Positions 46,332-56,118 are shown, counted from the stretch's first letter. The stretch is 64,000 nt of DNA from an uncultured Clostridia bacterium (GCA_944391955.1 CALXVG010000004.1:25026-89025), one strand, 5' to 3'. A program made the numbers and translations. The notes: generated from the sequence alone by a model not told the origin.

Positions 46332-47324
46332 TTACCACCACATTTTAAATCCTTCATACTCTATTTCTTCTAATAACGTTTTTATTAATTTATATATTTC
46401 TAATCTTATTAAGTATTCATAACTTACTTCTCTGTCTAATTTTTTGTGTTTTATTGTTGTTTGAAGTCTTAAATCTATCTGCTTTGTTATATCTTTTCTT
46501 GCACTATCTTTTATATATAAAAAGTTTAACCCTTTTTCAAAATCTTTTTCTGTAATTTGTTTTTTATTGAGCATTGCAAAAATTAGACGATCTCCTATTA
46601 TTGGTTTAAATATTTCTGCTATATCAAGACATAATGAAAATCTTCTTTCTGATGGTTCATGCAAATAACTTATTGTAGGATTTAGTTGTGTTTTATATAT
46701 TTCACTTAATACTCTAGTATAAATCATTGTGTTGACATATGATATTAATGAATTTATTGCATTATCTGGAGGATTTTTTACCCTCTTTTCAAAAGCAATA
46801 TCTTGATTTATTATTATATTCCAAGTGCCATAGTAAATCTTTCTTATATTGCCCTCTATCCCCATTAATTCCTGAACATCTTTTGTTAAGGGTATTTGTG
46901 TTCTTAAAAATTCTATTTCTTTCATATAGTTACTTAGGTCTTTTCCTCTATTATTGTAATATGTTAAATTTCTGTATATGTTGTATGATGCCGCTTCTAT
47001 AAATGCTTTTGCGATTTTTAACCTTTTCTCCTTATTGGTATAACTTTCTACCTGTTTTATCAATAATTTTCCTGAAATTAGCGATTCTTTAGGATAATAT
47101 GTTCCCGTATAAAATCCATAATAGTTAAAGAAATGTACATTTATACCATATTGAGCTAAAAAGTTTAATAATGTAGTATTAAAATCGAATTCAGTCATCA
47201 CATATATATCATCTACTCTTTCAACTGGTATTGACTTTTTTGTATTGTCTTTGTATACTATCTCAAGTGTATTATCTTTCCTTTGTATTCTTCCACTTCT
47301 ATATAAATAATATGACTGTTTCAT
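46332..47324 (-). CDS. cas1: Cas1 integrase
   Basis: Integrase of CRISPR adaptation, 330 residues. The N-terminal beta domain starts YYLYRSGRIQRKDNTLEI; the metal-binding Glu/His/Asp come in GIEGNIRKIYY (about 149-159), YLHEPSERRFSLCLDIAEIFKP (about 215-236). It is followed by cas2 with overlapping signals and preceded by cas4. Confidence 0.95.
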   Translation of the reverse strand: MKQSYYLYRSGRIQRKDNTLEIVYKDNTKKSIPVERVDDIYVMTEFDFNTTLLNFLAQYGINVHFFNYYGFYTGTYYPKESLISGKLLIKQVESYTNKEKRLKIAKAFIEAASYNIYRNLTYYNNRGKDLSNYMKEIEFLRTQIPLTKDVQELMGIEGNIRKIYYGTWNIIINQDIAFEKRVKNPPDNAINSLISYVNTMIYTRVLSEIYKTQLNPTISYLHEPSERRFSLCLDIAEIFKPIIGDRLIFAMLNKKQITEKDFEKGLNFLYIKDSARKDITKQIDLRLQTTIKHKKLDREVSYEYLIRLEIYKLIKTLLEEIEYEGFKMWW

Positions 47325-47339
47325 TATCCACCTCCATTT

Positions 47340-47828
47340 TTAAACATAGCATAAATCGTAATATGCGCATTTTTTACATATTTTTGAATTCATTGTTTTG
47401 GGTATTTTTTCTGTATTGATTATATCATTTATATTTTTTATTACATTTTCTAGTACATTCCTATCATCCTGTGTCAGTACTATTTCCTTACTTTCTCTTA
47501 ATAGTGGAAAATCAATTTTGGCTGATATGTTTTTCACTCCTCTTTGTTCTAAATAATACATATAGTATTTTAATTGCCAAATTCCAGCTTCTTCTATAGA
47601 TTTTGTTTTTTTAACTTCGTGTAAAATTGCACCATTTCTAACAAAATCTATATTTATGGTGTCATCTATTAAAATACTATGTTTTTCACGTTTATAGCTT
47701 GTTTCATCTAGTATTTTTCCTATTGATACTAGTTCGCTATTTTGCTCCATGTTTATTGCATTTACAAAATACCATAATTTTCTTTCACAAATAAAGTAGT
47801 AATACACCATAGTTCCTGTAATATTCAT
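47340..47828 (-). CDS. cas4: Cas4 exonuclease
   Basis: RecB-like Fe-S nuclease that trims prespacers, 162 residues. One cluster Cys lies in YYYFICERKLWYF (14) and three in CKKCAYYDLC near the end; the nuclease core shows the VSIGKILDE, FVRNGAILHEVKKTKS and WQLKYYMYYLE motifs with Glu/Lys. It stands between cas3 and cas1. Confidence 0.93.
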   Translation of the reverse strand: MNITGTMVYYYFICERKLWYFVNAINMEQNSELVSIGKILDETSYKREKHSILIDDTINIDFVRNGAILHEVKKTKSIEEAGIWQLKYYMYYLEQRGVKNISAKIDFPLLRESKEIVLTQDDRNVLENVIKNINDIINTEKIPKTMNSKICKKCAYYDLCYV

Positions 47829-47846
47829 TTTTTATACACTTCCTTA

Positions 47847-50039
47847 TTAAAAACTACGTTTATCAAAATTTTGGTCATTGTCTTCATTTAAAATTAATCC
47901 TCTTTCTGAATCATATGGTAAATCTATTATAGAGATTTCATTTTTGTCCATATATGGATTTTTTATTATATATTGTGCTCGTTTGCTATATTGTAAAACC
48001 TTTATGCTTACTGTCAACTTGTTTAGCATTCTTCTTATTTTATGTTTTTCTTTATAATCTTTACATTCGTAGTATTGTCTGAATAATTCAATATTTTCAT
48101 CATATATTGTTTTAGGAATAACTGTTGTATTTGCTATATTTCTTAATAAATTTTGTGCTTTTGATTTATCAACATCATAGTCTATAATATTATCTAATAC
48201 TTCTATACCTGATTTAAAATCTTTATAAAATTGTGTTCCTTCTAACATTTCTTTTGAATACAGTCTATCTACCAATTTAATTTTTGTTTCTTCATCTAAT
48301 AGTTGATTATTATATTTTTCTAAAAGTTCTATACTTTTTTCATGTATTTGTTCATTATATACATTGTTTTTGCCTATTCCTGTTGCATTTTTTATATATA
48401 TGTATACATTAGGTTCTTTCGTTTTGTATTCTCTTTTTCTATAACATCTTCCCATTCTTTGAAATAAACTGTCTAGTGTTGACATCTCTGTATACAAATA
48501 ATCAAAATCTATATCTAACGATGCTTCTACAATTTGTGTACTTATCCAAATTCCATGGTTTTCTTCTGAATTTGAAAATTTTTTTATTTGCTTTTCTTTT
48601 TCGTTTCTGTCTCTTAATATGTATCTAGAATGTAATAAATTTACACTAATATCTTCCTGTCCTTTTATTTTTGAGTATATTTCTATCGCTTTATCTACTG
48701 TATTTGCTATTACTAGGACTTTGCTCATTTTACCTTTTTGACATATATCGTTTATATTTTCTAATATTTCTTGATTTTGTAATTTTATTAAATGCCTTTT
48801 TTCCGGTTTTATAAATTCGTTATATTCAAATTTTATATTCATTTTTTCTAATTCGTCTTTATATATTCTTGGTAAAGTTGCTGTCATTATCATAAATTGT
48901 CCTCCAAGATTATGTATTTTTTCTATGCCTTTTAAAATAATTGCTACAATCTCTGGTGCATATGCTTGTACTTCATCTATTATTATTTTTGAATATCCTA
49001 GTGTTGAGTAGATTTTTTCGTACCCTTTATATTTAAAAACAAATGGAAAGATTTGATCTATCGTACATGTGGTTATTTTATAACATAAGTTTTTAGTTTG
49101 TTCATAAATTTCCTCTTCATTTTCAAATTCTTGTGTTTCTTCTAAATAATCTAATGCGGTTGAATGTAATAGTCCTACATTTTTATATTTTAGGTTGTCT
49201 CTAATTCTATCAAATATTGCATTTATGCTTACTCGTATAGGTAGTGTAAAAAAAGTTTTACTATTTCCACTCCATAATAGCGCTGCTTCTGTTTTCCCTA
49301 TTCCTGTTGAACCAATTACTAATATGTTTTTATCTCTGTTTTCACTCGTAAATGTTTGTAGCTTATTCTTTTCAAAATTGTTGTTATCCATAAATTTTGT
49401 TGTACAGTCTGATATTATTTGTTCGTTATCTTCTTCTACTTCTAAATGCCCTGAACTACTATGATCTAACCTATGTAAAAGTCCCTTTAGCATGCAATAT
49501 TCATTATATAATTCGTTTTCTTCAGTTATTCTTTTTTTTATATATTTTATATAACGTGTATTTAGCTCTTCATTTATATCAATTCTTAATTCTTCTTTTA
49601 TACTTTTTAATTTGGGTTGTATGTCTTCTTCTATTATTTGCCTAATATATGATTTATCAATTTCTTCATGTTTTCTTTCATGATGATAATATATTGATTG
49701 ATATACTAGAATTTTTTCGTTTTCTGTTAATTCTAATTTTTCTGCTGGTATAAACATTGGAGATAATTGCTCATGTTTTATTTCATTACTAAATTTTGTT
49801 GGTATTATTTGTTGTTTTATTTTTTCTAATATCATATTCTGAAATGGTGTATATACCTTTCCTATATCATGATATTTGCATATAATTTCTAGTAAATACC
49901 AAAATCTTTCTTCATCAAATAATTCTTTTTTTGCTATATCTTTTCCATATATGTTTTTTAATAATTTTAAATTTTCTAATAATTTATTTGTATGTTCCAT
50001 TATTGTTTCTTTAGGATTAGATTTTGCATAATATTTCAA
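47847..50039 (-). CDS. cas3: Cas3 HD nuclease-helicase
   Basis: Degrades Cascade-bound DNA. The HD nuclease is at the N-terminus (CKYHDIGKVYTPF, about 60-72), then a DExH-type helicase: GSTGIGKTEAALLW, IIDEVQAYAPE, TATLPR and FQRMGRCYR. I chose the TTG giving LKYYAKSNPKETIMEHTNKLL because AAGGGG lies 10 bases before it and the upstream frame has no family match; the protein is then about 730 residues. Nearby residues of the helicase end (YSKEML, DKNEISIIDLPYDSERGLIL) are I-B like. Confidence 0.93.
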   Translation of the reverse strand: MKYYAKSNPKETIMEHTNKLLENLKLLKNIYGKDIAKKELFDEERFWYLLEIICKYHDIGKVYTPFQNMILEKIKQQIIPTKFSNEIKHEQLSPMFIPAEKLELTENEKILVYQSIYYHHERKHEEIDKSYIRQIIEEDIQPKLKSIKEELRIDINEELNTRYIKYIKKRITEENELYNEYCMLKGLLHRLDHSSSGHLEVEEDNEQIISDCTTKFMDNNNFEKNKLQTFTSENRDKNILVIGSTGIGKTEAALLWSGNSKTFFTLPIRVSINAIFDRIRDNLKYKNVGLLHSTALDYLEETQEFENEEEIYEQTKNLCYKITTCTIDQIFPFVFKYKGYEKIYSTLGYSKIIIDEVQAYAPEIVAIILKGIEKIHNLGGQFMIMTATLPRIYKDELEKMNIKFEYNEFIKPEKRHLIKLQNQEILENINDICQKGKMSKVLVIANTVDKAIEIYSKIKGQEDISVNLLHSRYILRDRNEKEKQIKKFSNSEENHGIWISTQIVEASLDIDFDYLYTEMSTLDSLFQRMGRCYRKREYKTKEPNVYIYIKNATGIGKNNVYNEQIHEKSIELLEKYNNQLLDEETKIKLVDRLYSKEMLEGTQFYKDFKSGIEVLDNIIDYDVDKSKAQNLLRNIANTTVIPKTIYDENIELFRQYYECKDYKEKHKIRRMLNKLTVSIKVLQYSKRAQYIIKNPYMDKNEISIIDLPYDSERGLILNEDNDQNFDKRSF

Positions 50040-50097
50040 TTGTGCCACACCCCTTTTATATACTATTTTTAGCCACATTTAATAAATGTGGCTAAAA

Positions 50098-50748
50098 TTA
50101 TTTATACCAGAATATATAATCTCCGTCCTCATCTTGTAATACATTTTCTATTTCTTCTTGTGTACTTTTTTCTATATATTTTACGTCTACTTTTTCCCAT
50201 TTTCTTAGATTATTTTCAATTTTATACACTGTATTTAATCTATAATTTATTCCTTGAACATACTCATCTATTTGAGTTAAAGGTACATATGCATTATGGT
50301 TATCTAAATCTCCATATTTAATAATTGAAGGTTCTTTTATTATTTTTATCTCATCTACTCTTACTAAATCTTCATTTCTTCCTAATGTAAATGTTTCATT
50401 TCCTTCAATAATATTTTTGTATATTTTGTTTATTGTTTCATCCTCTGCCTGGATATGTAAAATCAACTCTACATTCAATAATTGATGTACATTTCTTGGC
50501 ATTGCTGTAACTTTATCGTTTCCTTTAAACATTCTCAAATTTTGATAATTACTAAATATACTTTCATATTCTCCTTGCACAGATACATTCATAGGATAAA
50601 ACTCTCCAGGCTTTGCTCCTATTACTTTATGGCACATTCCTATCACTGTTGAATATGGTGGTAATGGGTAAGTTTCAGCTACTTTAAATGCAAATGGCTT
50701 TTTGTAGCATGCTGTTTCTTGAAATAATTTTAATTTTAATATTTTCAA
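50098..50748 (-). CDS. cas5: Cas5, Cascade subunit
   Basis: RAMP protein capping the 5' handle of crRNA, 216 residues. It starts MKILKLKLFQETACYKKPFAFKVAETYPLPPYSTVIGM, the Cas5 ferredoxin-like fold opening with the conserved PPYSTVIGM. It follows cas7 by 13 bases and precedes cas3. Confidence 0.92.
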   Translation of the reverse strand: MKILKLKLFQETACYKKPFAFKVAETYPLPPYSTVIGMCHKVIGAKPGEFYPMNVSVQGEYESIFSNYQNLRMFKGNDKVTAMPRNVHQLLNVELILHIQAEDETINKIYKNIIEGNETFTLGRNEDLVRVDEIKIIKEPSIIKYGDLDNHNAYVPLTQIDEYVQGINYRLNTVYKIENNLRKWEKVDVKYIEKSTQEEIENVLQDEDGDYIFWYK

Positions 50749-50761
50749 AATTTCTTACCTC

Positions 50762-51673
50762 CTATTTATAATATTCTTTTACCTCTTCTTCTAATTTCTC
50801 AAAAAATGTTTGTACATCATATATTTTTTCAGGGAAAATGCTTTCTAATTCTTGTTCATTTTTGAATATATCTTTTACTATTCCTATTCTTGTGTCATTT
50901 TCAATTATATTTTCTCCAATTTTCAATTTCATTGTGTCTTTTAACACATTCGTATTAATACTAAATCCATCATCTTTATTTTCTAGTTTTATTCTTCCTA
51001 AGAAATATGGTGTATTTAAATTATATATTCCACCTATAATAAATAATGGACTTAAATTTTCTTGTCTTCCTCGTATATCTCTATTTAATACTTTAATTAT
51101 TTCTAGTAATTCCACTACTCTTTTTTGTTTTTCTGTATTTGATAGCTCTACATTTTGATCTTTTCCTATTCTGCTTAAATCTATTGTTACTGTATATGTA
51201 TAATAACTTAAGTGTTGTTCTATATTTGCCAAATTTGGAAATTCATTTATCCTATCTGCTAAACCTTTATTATTTAAGAAATCCATATCACTTTTATAAT
51301 CTTCTAAGGAAATTGCATTACTTAATCTAACTGCTGCACTCCTTGTAGTTGAGCCTCCATCTTTATCATCTTTTTTCTTTGATGTTTTCATATATCCGAA
51401 AAGATCCATCTCTTCTGAATCTTCTATTGTTAGTCCTTCCTTAAATTGTATTGTTCCTTGTAATTTGTCAACTGTTTCTAAATTCCAATTAAACATTTTA
51501 TTTCCTAATCTTGCTATATCATATCTTATCGCTTGTCTTGAGGCAAATGTATATACTTTACCATTTCCTCTTGATAATTTTTTTAATTCTGAAATATTTC
51601 CTATTCCTTCTCCATAATTTAAGCTCTCAGCTTTAAAAACTATTGTAATAGTTAATCCATTTTTATTATCCAT
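50762..51673 (-). CDS. cas7: Cas7 (Cst2/DevR type), Cascade backbone
   Basis: 303 residues. The start LTITIVFKAESLNYGEGIGN, the RAMP stretch YTFASRQAIRYDIARLG and the glycine-containing loop GGSTTRSAAVRLSNAISLE match the Cst2/DevR branch of type I-B (Tneap). It overlaps cas8 by 8 bases. Confidence 0.93.
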   Translation of the reverse strand: MDNKNGLTITIVFKAESLNYGEGIGNISELKKLSRGNGKVYTFASRQAIRYDIARLGNKMFNWNLETVDKLQGTIQFKEGLTIEDSEEMDLFGYMKTSKKKDDKDGGSTTRSAAVRLSNAISLEDYKSDMDFLNNKGLADRINEFPNLANIEQHLSYYTYTVTIDLSRIGKDQNVELSNTEKQKRVVELLEIIKVLNRDIRGRQENLSPLFIIGGIYNLNTPYFLGRIKLENKDDGFSINTNVLKDTMKLKIGENIIENDTRIGIVKDIFKNEQELESIFPEKIYDVQTFFEKLEEEVKEYYK

Positions 51674-53474
51674 TATCTTTATCCCCCTTATTATTTATTA
51701 TATTTGAACTTAATCCAGCAATAAAACTGTGTCCTAGTTCTTGCCATTCTACGTTTTCATTATTTTTCACTAAAATTTGTGGTACATCTTTTCCCATAGA
51801 CCATAATATTCTTATTGCTACATCTGTAAATTCATTTCTATTATTTGTTTTTATGCAATTTAACATTTTGTATATATATCCATCTAATTTATTATCATTA
51901 TTTTGTCTTTTTAATGTTTCTTTTATTTCTTGTCCTATGGCATACATAAGTCCAATTTGCTTGTTTGCACTTTTTACTTCGTCATTCATTAATACTTCCC
52001 CCTTTTTTAATACTTGTAATGTTACTTTTACTTTTGTTGCTAGATATGAATCAGTTGTATTATTTTTATTACTTATTGCATCTCTTAATCTTTGGTTTAC
52101 TAACTTATCAATGTCTTTATCTTTTAGTAAATAATCTACTACTTGAATTCTATATTTATAGTCTTTAATATTTGTTAACATTTCTGGATATTTTGTAAAT
52201 AGTTTTGCTACATATGATTTTATGTTGAAATACTCCATTCTACTGTACGCTAAATATTCGCTTTCAAATTCTACTACAAATATATTTTTTAATTGCCATT
52301 CACTTACTTTTGCATTTTGATTTATTATATCTAATATTAAATCTGCATATGGATTATACTGTGTTCTTTCCTTTTTAGATTCTATTCCGAAGCTATTATT
52401 AGTTTTTAACAAATTTTCTACACTAGTATCATAATTTACAAAACTTAAGATTTCTTTTTCTATGTATTTACCATTTTCTTTTGCTGTTTTTATTATATTT
52501 GTTACTCCTGCCGGAATACAAAATAATATTAATTTGCATATATCGCATATTTGTATATTAATATTTTGTTCCCAAAAGAAGTTTTTCATGTTTTCCGAAC
52601 TTACAGCTAATGGTATGAAATTTCCTTCTGTGTAAGCACTTGTCGTGCAGTGTTCTTTTCCGCACATGCTACAGGTATTTAAAGCTTCATTATTTATAAA
52701 GTTACTTATTTCATTTATTGTTTTATTTTTTCGTACAAAGTTTTTGTTTATCTTAGTATATATATCTTTGATATCTTTATATATACTTTCATCAGATATT
52801 TTTTGTTCTAATTTTTCTTTTATCTCTTCTATACTGTACTTTCCTGCTACTATTTCTTGTAATGTTTCCATTTCTATAATGTTGCTTATATAATCTTTAT
52901 ACATAATATTTTCTTGTTCTTCATATGGTAGTGAATTTTTTACTACGTTTAAGAAAGATTGTTGTCCAAAACAGTTTTTGCTTAATATGTTTTTAAATAA
53001 GTTTAGCGTTATTTTTTTGTTTATGTATTCTTTCTTAAAATTATGTATAAGATTATCTTTTATTTGCTTTAGTTCTTCACTTGTGCTCACTTTATCTATT
53101 CTTGAATATTCTTCAAACATTTCTTCATATGTCTCTTCATCTATTTTTTTGATTTTATCTAATTGTTTTTTTAATATTTCTTTAATGCTTTTCTTTTCTT
53201 GTTTTAATGTGTCTTTTTGTTCTTTATTTTGTAATAATGATTCTATTTTATTAAAAGATTTTTCAATTCTATTTTCCATTTTTTGTGCAATATTATATTT
53301 GTCAAAAAAATATTTGAAATAGTATTTATGAAAATCTTTGATATTATTAGTATCAAATTCAATGTAATTGTCTTTTATTATTACAAAATCTTGTTCATTA
53401 TGTTTTAATATTCTTAGAAATCCAATTATTCCTGCATTTATAAACCATTCATTTAAGTAAACCCTTGTGTTCAA
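51666..53474 (-). CDS. cas8b: Cas8b (Cst1-like) large subunit
   Basis: PAM-sensing large Cascade subunit, 602 residues. It starts MNTRVYLNEWFINAGIIGFLRIL, and a zinc-binding module CSMCGKEHC with QICDICKL (about 270-315) is typical of the Cst1/Cas8b1 branch. Highly charged helical regions follow. It precedes cas7 with overlap and follows cas6 by 15 bases. Confidence 0.88.
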   Translation of the reverse strand: MNTRVYLNEWFINAGIIGFLRILKHNEQDFVIIKDNYIEFDTNNIKDFHKYYFKYFFDKYNIAQKMENRIEKSFNKIESLLQNKEQKDTLKQEKKSIKEILKKQLDKIKKIDEETYEEMFEEYSRIDKVSTSEELKQIKDNLIHNFKKEYINKKITLNLFKNILSKNCFGQQSFLNVVKNSLPYEEQENIMYKDYISNIIEMETLQEIVAGKYSIEEIKEKLEQKISDESIYKDIKDIYTKINKNFVRKNKTINEISNFINNEALNTCSMCGKEHCTTSAYTEGNFIPLAVSSENMKNFFWEQNINIQICDICKLILFCIPAGVTNIIKTAKENGKYIEKEILSFVNYDTSVENLLKTNNSFGIESKKERTQYNPYADLILDIINQNAKVSEWQLKNIFVVEFESEYLAYSRMEYFNIKSYVAKLFTKYPEMLTNIKDYKYRIQVVDYLLKDKDIDKLVNQRLRDAISNKNNTTDSYLATKVKVTLQVLKKGEVLMNDEVKSANKQIGLMYAIGQEIKETLKRQNNDNKLDGYIYKMLNCIKTNNRNEFTDVAIRILWSMGKDVPQILVKNNENVEWQELGHSFIAGLSSNIINNKGDKDNG

Positions 53475-53489
53475 TTTTGCACCTCCTTT

Positions 53490-54206
53490 TTATATTATTT
53501 GAAACATACCAAAACCTGCACTACGTTTACTTCCTAATCCAGCTTTGTATAAATATTCTAGTAATCTTTTATCTCCTTTAATATTAAACTTTCCAGTACT
53601 TGTTTCTATTTGTTTTTCATAAAATTTTATTACAACTTTCTTTGGTTCTATTGGTGTTATTTCAAATGTCTCTACTATCTCGGCTGGAATATCAGTTATT
53701 TTTAATTCTTCTCTTATGTTTATTTTTAATGTTTCTAAAAATTTTTCTGGATTTGTATAAGAATAATAGTAGTCTTTTTTATCTTGTCTATTTCTTGCTA
53801 CTAATGGTGATTGAAATTTAATATCTATACTTTCTGAAGTTATATTTTTTTCTGGAAGCATTGAAATGTTTGTTAAGCTCCATGAATTATTTCCTATAGA
53901 AAATATTTTATTTTTTTGATGATTAAATGAATTATATAATGCAACTGCTATTTCATAATCTTGTATTGCCATGTTTAGTTCAAATTCTTTTTTATTTAAT
54001 AATATTTCTTCATTTTCTATTTTTGGGTTTTCAAAAAATATTGAAAATGTATACGGTTTAACAATAGGTTTGTTTCCGTCATATAATCTTTTATAATATT
54101 CTTCGCCATATTCGCTTAATGATTTTTTTATGAAGCTTAAAATATATTTGCGATATTGAATTGGCATCTTTTCATTTTCCAGCTTAAAGTATAATTTTAA
54201 TCTCAT
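53490..54206 (-). CDS. cas6: Cas6 crRNA-processing endoribonuclease
   Basis: 238-residue RAMP protein, first of the cas operon. The C-terminal glycine-rich loop GLGSKRSAGFGMFQII is the Cas6 signature. It cuts the repeat to leave the 8-base handle. The gene begins behind an AT-rich divergent promoter area with inverted repeats. Confidence 0.93.
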   Translation of the reverse strand: MRLKLYFKLENEKMPIQYRKYILSFIKKSLSEYGEEYYKRLYDGNKPIVKPYTFSIFFENPKIENEEILLNKKEFELNMAIQDYEIAVALYNSFNHQKNKIFSIGNNSWSLTNISMLPEKNITSESIDIKFQSPLVARNRQDKKDYYYSYTNPEKFLETLKINIREELKITDIPAEIVETFEITPIEPKKVVIKFYEKQIETSTGKFNIKGDKRLLEYLYKAGLGSKRSAGFGMFQII

Positions 54207-54306
54207 TTTTTCACCTCCCTTTTGAAATATATTGTTTAATTTATTTTTTTACGAATTTTTTTCATTTAATTTTCATATTATAATATTATTATAATTATAA
54301 TAGCTA

Positions 54307-54335
54307 TTGACTTTTGTGGTTTAATATGCTATTAT
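54307..54335 (+). promoter_or_regulatory. promoter of a small RNA divergent to the cas operon
   Basis: TTGACT and TATTAT with 17 bases between, just in front of a structured, terminator-ended stretch. Around it TATAATTATAATAG and CTATTATAATTATA form an inverted repeat that could be an operator. Confidence 0.6.
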
Positions 54336-54341
54336 AATTAT

Positions 54342-54416
54342 ATACGTTAATCTTTTACTTTAGTAAAAGATCACTAGAGGTTTCGGATACTGAACCAGCA
54401 ATCAGTATCCTTTTTT
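54342..54416 (+). ncRNA. candidate ~75-nt small RNA next to cas6
   Basis: Following the promoter there is a perfect 10-bp hairpin (ATCTTTTACT-TT-AGTAAAAGAT), a short single-stranded stretch CACTAGAGGTTTC and a terminator (GGATACTGA, 8-base loop, TCAGTATCC, TTTTTT). No ORF is present. It lies between cas6 and a convergent gene whose stop codon overlaps the terminator stem. Function unknown; no similarity to the CRISPR repeat beyond a few bases. Confidence 0.55.
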
Positions 54417-54836
54417 ATTCCATTTTGGAGCACTTCTTATCTTTGTAGCATTCGTTTTACTTGCTACATATGCAGTAATAAATTTTGCCTTTTTATTATT
54501 TATTATATTTAATACTATTACATAGTTTTCTGGAGTTATTATGCTGATTCTCCTATTCTCATTATATTTTTTCTTTTCCCTATCCCAACCAACATATATC
54601 TCTACCTCTTCGTTCATCAATACTTCTTTTATCCATGGAATTCTTTGTGCTCTTTCCATTGAAAATATACTTTTGTCTCTCTTTTTGTGATTTTTACTTT
54701 CATAGAAAGCATGTTCAAATTGATCTTCATAAAAATTCACTTTCATTCCGTCATAACAATAAATGTTTGTATTGCAATAATTATCTACAAAATATTTTCT
54801 ATACTCTTCTATCGTTTGCAATTTTAAAAGTTCCAT
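54402..54836 (-). CDS. hypothetical protein, possible PBECR-type nuclease
   Basis: 144 residues. ERAQRIPWIKEVLMNEEVEIY, a central basic region and the end AKFITAYVASKTNATKIRSAPKW recall the phage Barnase-EndoU-ColicinE5/RelE-like nucleases (PBECR), which keep a similar FxTAY...R..P.W pattern. The assignment rests on pattern only. The last codons overlap a small RNA terminator on the opposite strand. It could be a toxin, or a phage-derived remnant. Confidence 0.55.
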   Translation of the reverse strand: MELLKLQTIEEYRKYFVDNYCNTNIYCYDGMKVNFYEDQFEHAFYESKNHKKRDKSIFSMERAQRIPWIKEVLMNEEVEIYVGWDREKKKYNENRRISIITPENYVIVLNIINNKKAKFITAYVASKTNATKIRSAPKWNKKGY

Positions 54837-54996
54837 TATTCAGTCCTTTCTTTATTAATTGTTCTAATGTATTTATATTAACTTTTTGTATTTGTCAATC
54901 TATTTTACGTTTCTTAATATTTTTTATTTGTTTTGTTATTCATTCACCTTCTATCTTTATTTTTTTGTAATTACATATACTCATCTATATTAATTT

Positions 54997-55055
54997 TTAA
55001 AAAAGAGCTCAGCTGTTGCCGAGCTCCAATAAAATAGTTTTCATACTTGCTTTCC
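54997..55055 (-). ncRNA. candidate short transcript with strong terminator
   Basis: A TTGACT/TAATAT promoter (55062-55090, 17-base spacing) starts about 50 bases before a GC-rich stem (GGAGCTCGGC with GCTGAGCTC, one bulge) followed by TTTTTT. The transcript would be about 60 nt. An ATG right at the start gives a 28-codon frame (MESKYENYFIG onward) running through the hairpin, with no ribosome site; coding is doubtful, and the frame contains one CGG. Confidence 0.4.
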
Positions 55056-55139
55056 ATAGGTATATTATCATATACTTACAATAAAGTCAATATTTTTTTG
55101 ACTTTCGACTTTCTTTGTGATATAATTATTTATTTTTTC

Positions 55140-55171
55140 AAAATAATACTTGGAAACTCAAGTATTATTTT
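55140..55171 (-). terminator. dapF terminator
   Basis: Perfect 12-bp arms AAAATAATACTT/AAGTATTATTTT with an 8-base loop, about 30 bases after the dapF stop codon. Confidence 0.7.
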
Positions 55172-55202
55172 AGTTTAAATAAATCTATACGTAAACTTCT
55201 TC

Positions 55203-56066
55203 TTATAGTTCTTCTACTGCTCCTTCAAATACTTTTGTTGCTATACCTGTCATAAATACTTTGTTTGTTTTTTCATCCCAACTAATCTTTAATTCTCCTC
55301 CTTTTAATTGTATTTTACTATTTTTTCTAGTAAGTCCTAGTTTGTTGCATATAACTGCTACTGCACAGCTTCCTGTTCCACATGCCATTGTTTCTCCTGT
55401 TCCTCGTTCCCATACTCTCATTTTTATAGTTGATTTATCTAAAATTTGTATAAATTCTACATTTGTTTTTTCTGGATAATGTATATCATTTTCAATTATC
55501 TTTCCAATTTTTTCAATATTAATTTTTTCCACATTATCTACCAATGTTACTGCATGTGGATTTCCCATAGATATATTATATAGTTCAAAATTTACTCCTT
55601 CTATTTCAATATTAATTTTTGCAATAGGTTGTTTGTCTTCTTCATTCTCTATTATTACCGGTATTTTTTCTGCTTCAAAAATAGGTTCCCCCATTTCTAT
55701 TGTAATTTCACTTGTTTCATTATTCGTTTCATTTATATATGCCGTTTTTATTCCACAAAGAGTTTCTATTGTTATTTTTTGTTTTGTTGTGAACTTATTA
55801 TCATAAACATATTTTGCAAAACATCGAATGCCATTTCCACACATTTGTGCTTCTGAGCCATCACTATTATAAATATTCATTTTGAAATCTGCTATTTGGC
55901 TTTTGTTTATTAAAATTATTCCATCTGCTCCTATTCCAAAATGTCTATTAGACATAAATCTAGCCATTTGGGGAATGTTCTCTTTTGCAATATAATTTAC
56001 TTTATCTATACAGTTTATAAATAAGTAGTCATTTCCTAATCCATGCATTTTCGTAAAAAATATCAT
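55203..56066 (-). CDS. dapF: diaminopimelate epimerase
   Basis: Converts LL- to meso-diaminopimelate for lysine and peptidoglycan. The catalytic Cys residues are in NSDGSEAQMCGNGIRCFA (about 68-85) and ERGTGETMACGTGSCAVAV (about 217-235); 287 residues. The ATG lies inside a perfect 14-bp stem whose loop contains the GGAGG ribosome site. Confidence 0.96.
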   Translation of the reverse strand: MIFFTKMHGLGNDYLFINCIDKVNYIAKENIPQMARFMSNRHFGIGADGIILINKSQIADFKMNIYNSDGSEAQMCGNGIRCFAKYVYDNKFTTKQKITIETLCGIKTAYINETNNETSEITIEMGEPIFEAEKIPVIIENEEDKQPIAKINIEIEGVNFELYNISMGNPHAVTLVDNVEKINIEKIGKIIENDIHYPEKTNVEFIQILDKSTIKMRVWERGTGETMACGTGSCAVAVICNKLGLTRKNSKIQLKGGELKISWDEKTNKVFMTGIATKVFEGAVEEL

Positions 56067-56092
56067 TAGATAACCTCCTATCTAATGATATT
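56059..56092 (-). promoter_or_regulatory. hairpin enclosing the dapF ribosome site and start codon
   Basis: Perfect 14-base arms (AATATCATTAGATA and complement) with a 6-base loop containing GGAGG; the ATG is in the 3' arm. Such a structure could hide the start from ribosomes, or serve as an operator. Confidence 0.7.
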
Positions 56093-56118
56093 CCTATTTT
56101 ATATGAACTGAAACTTGT

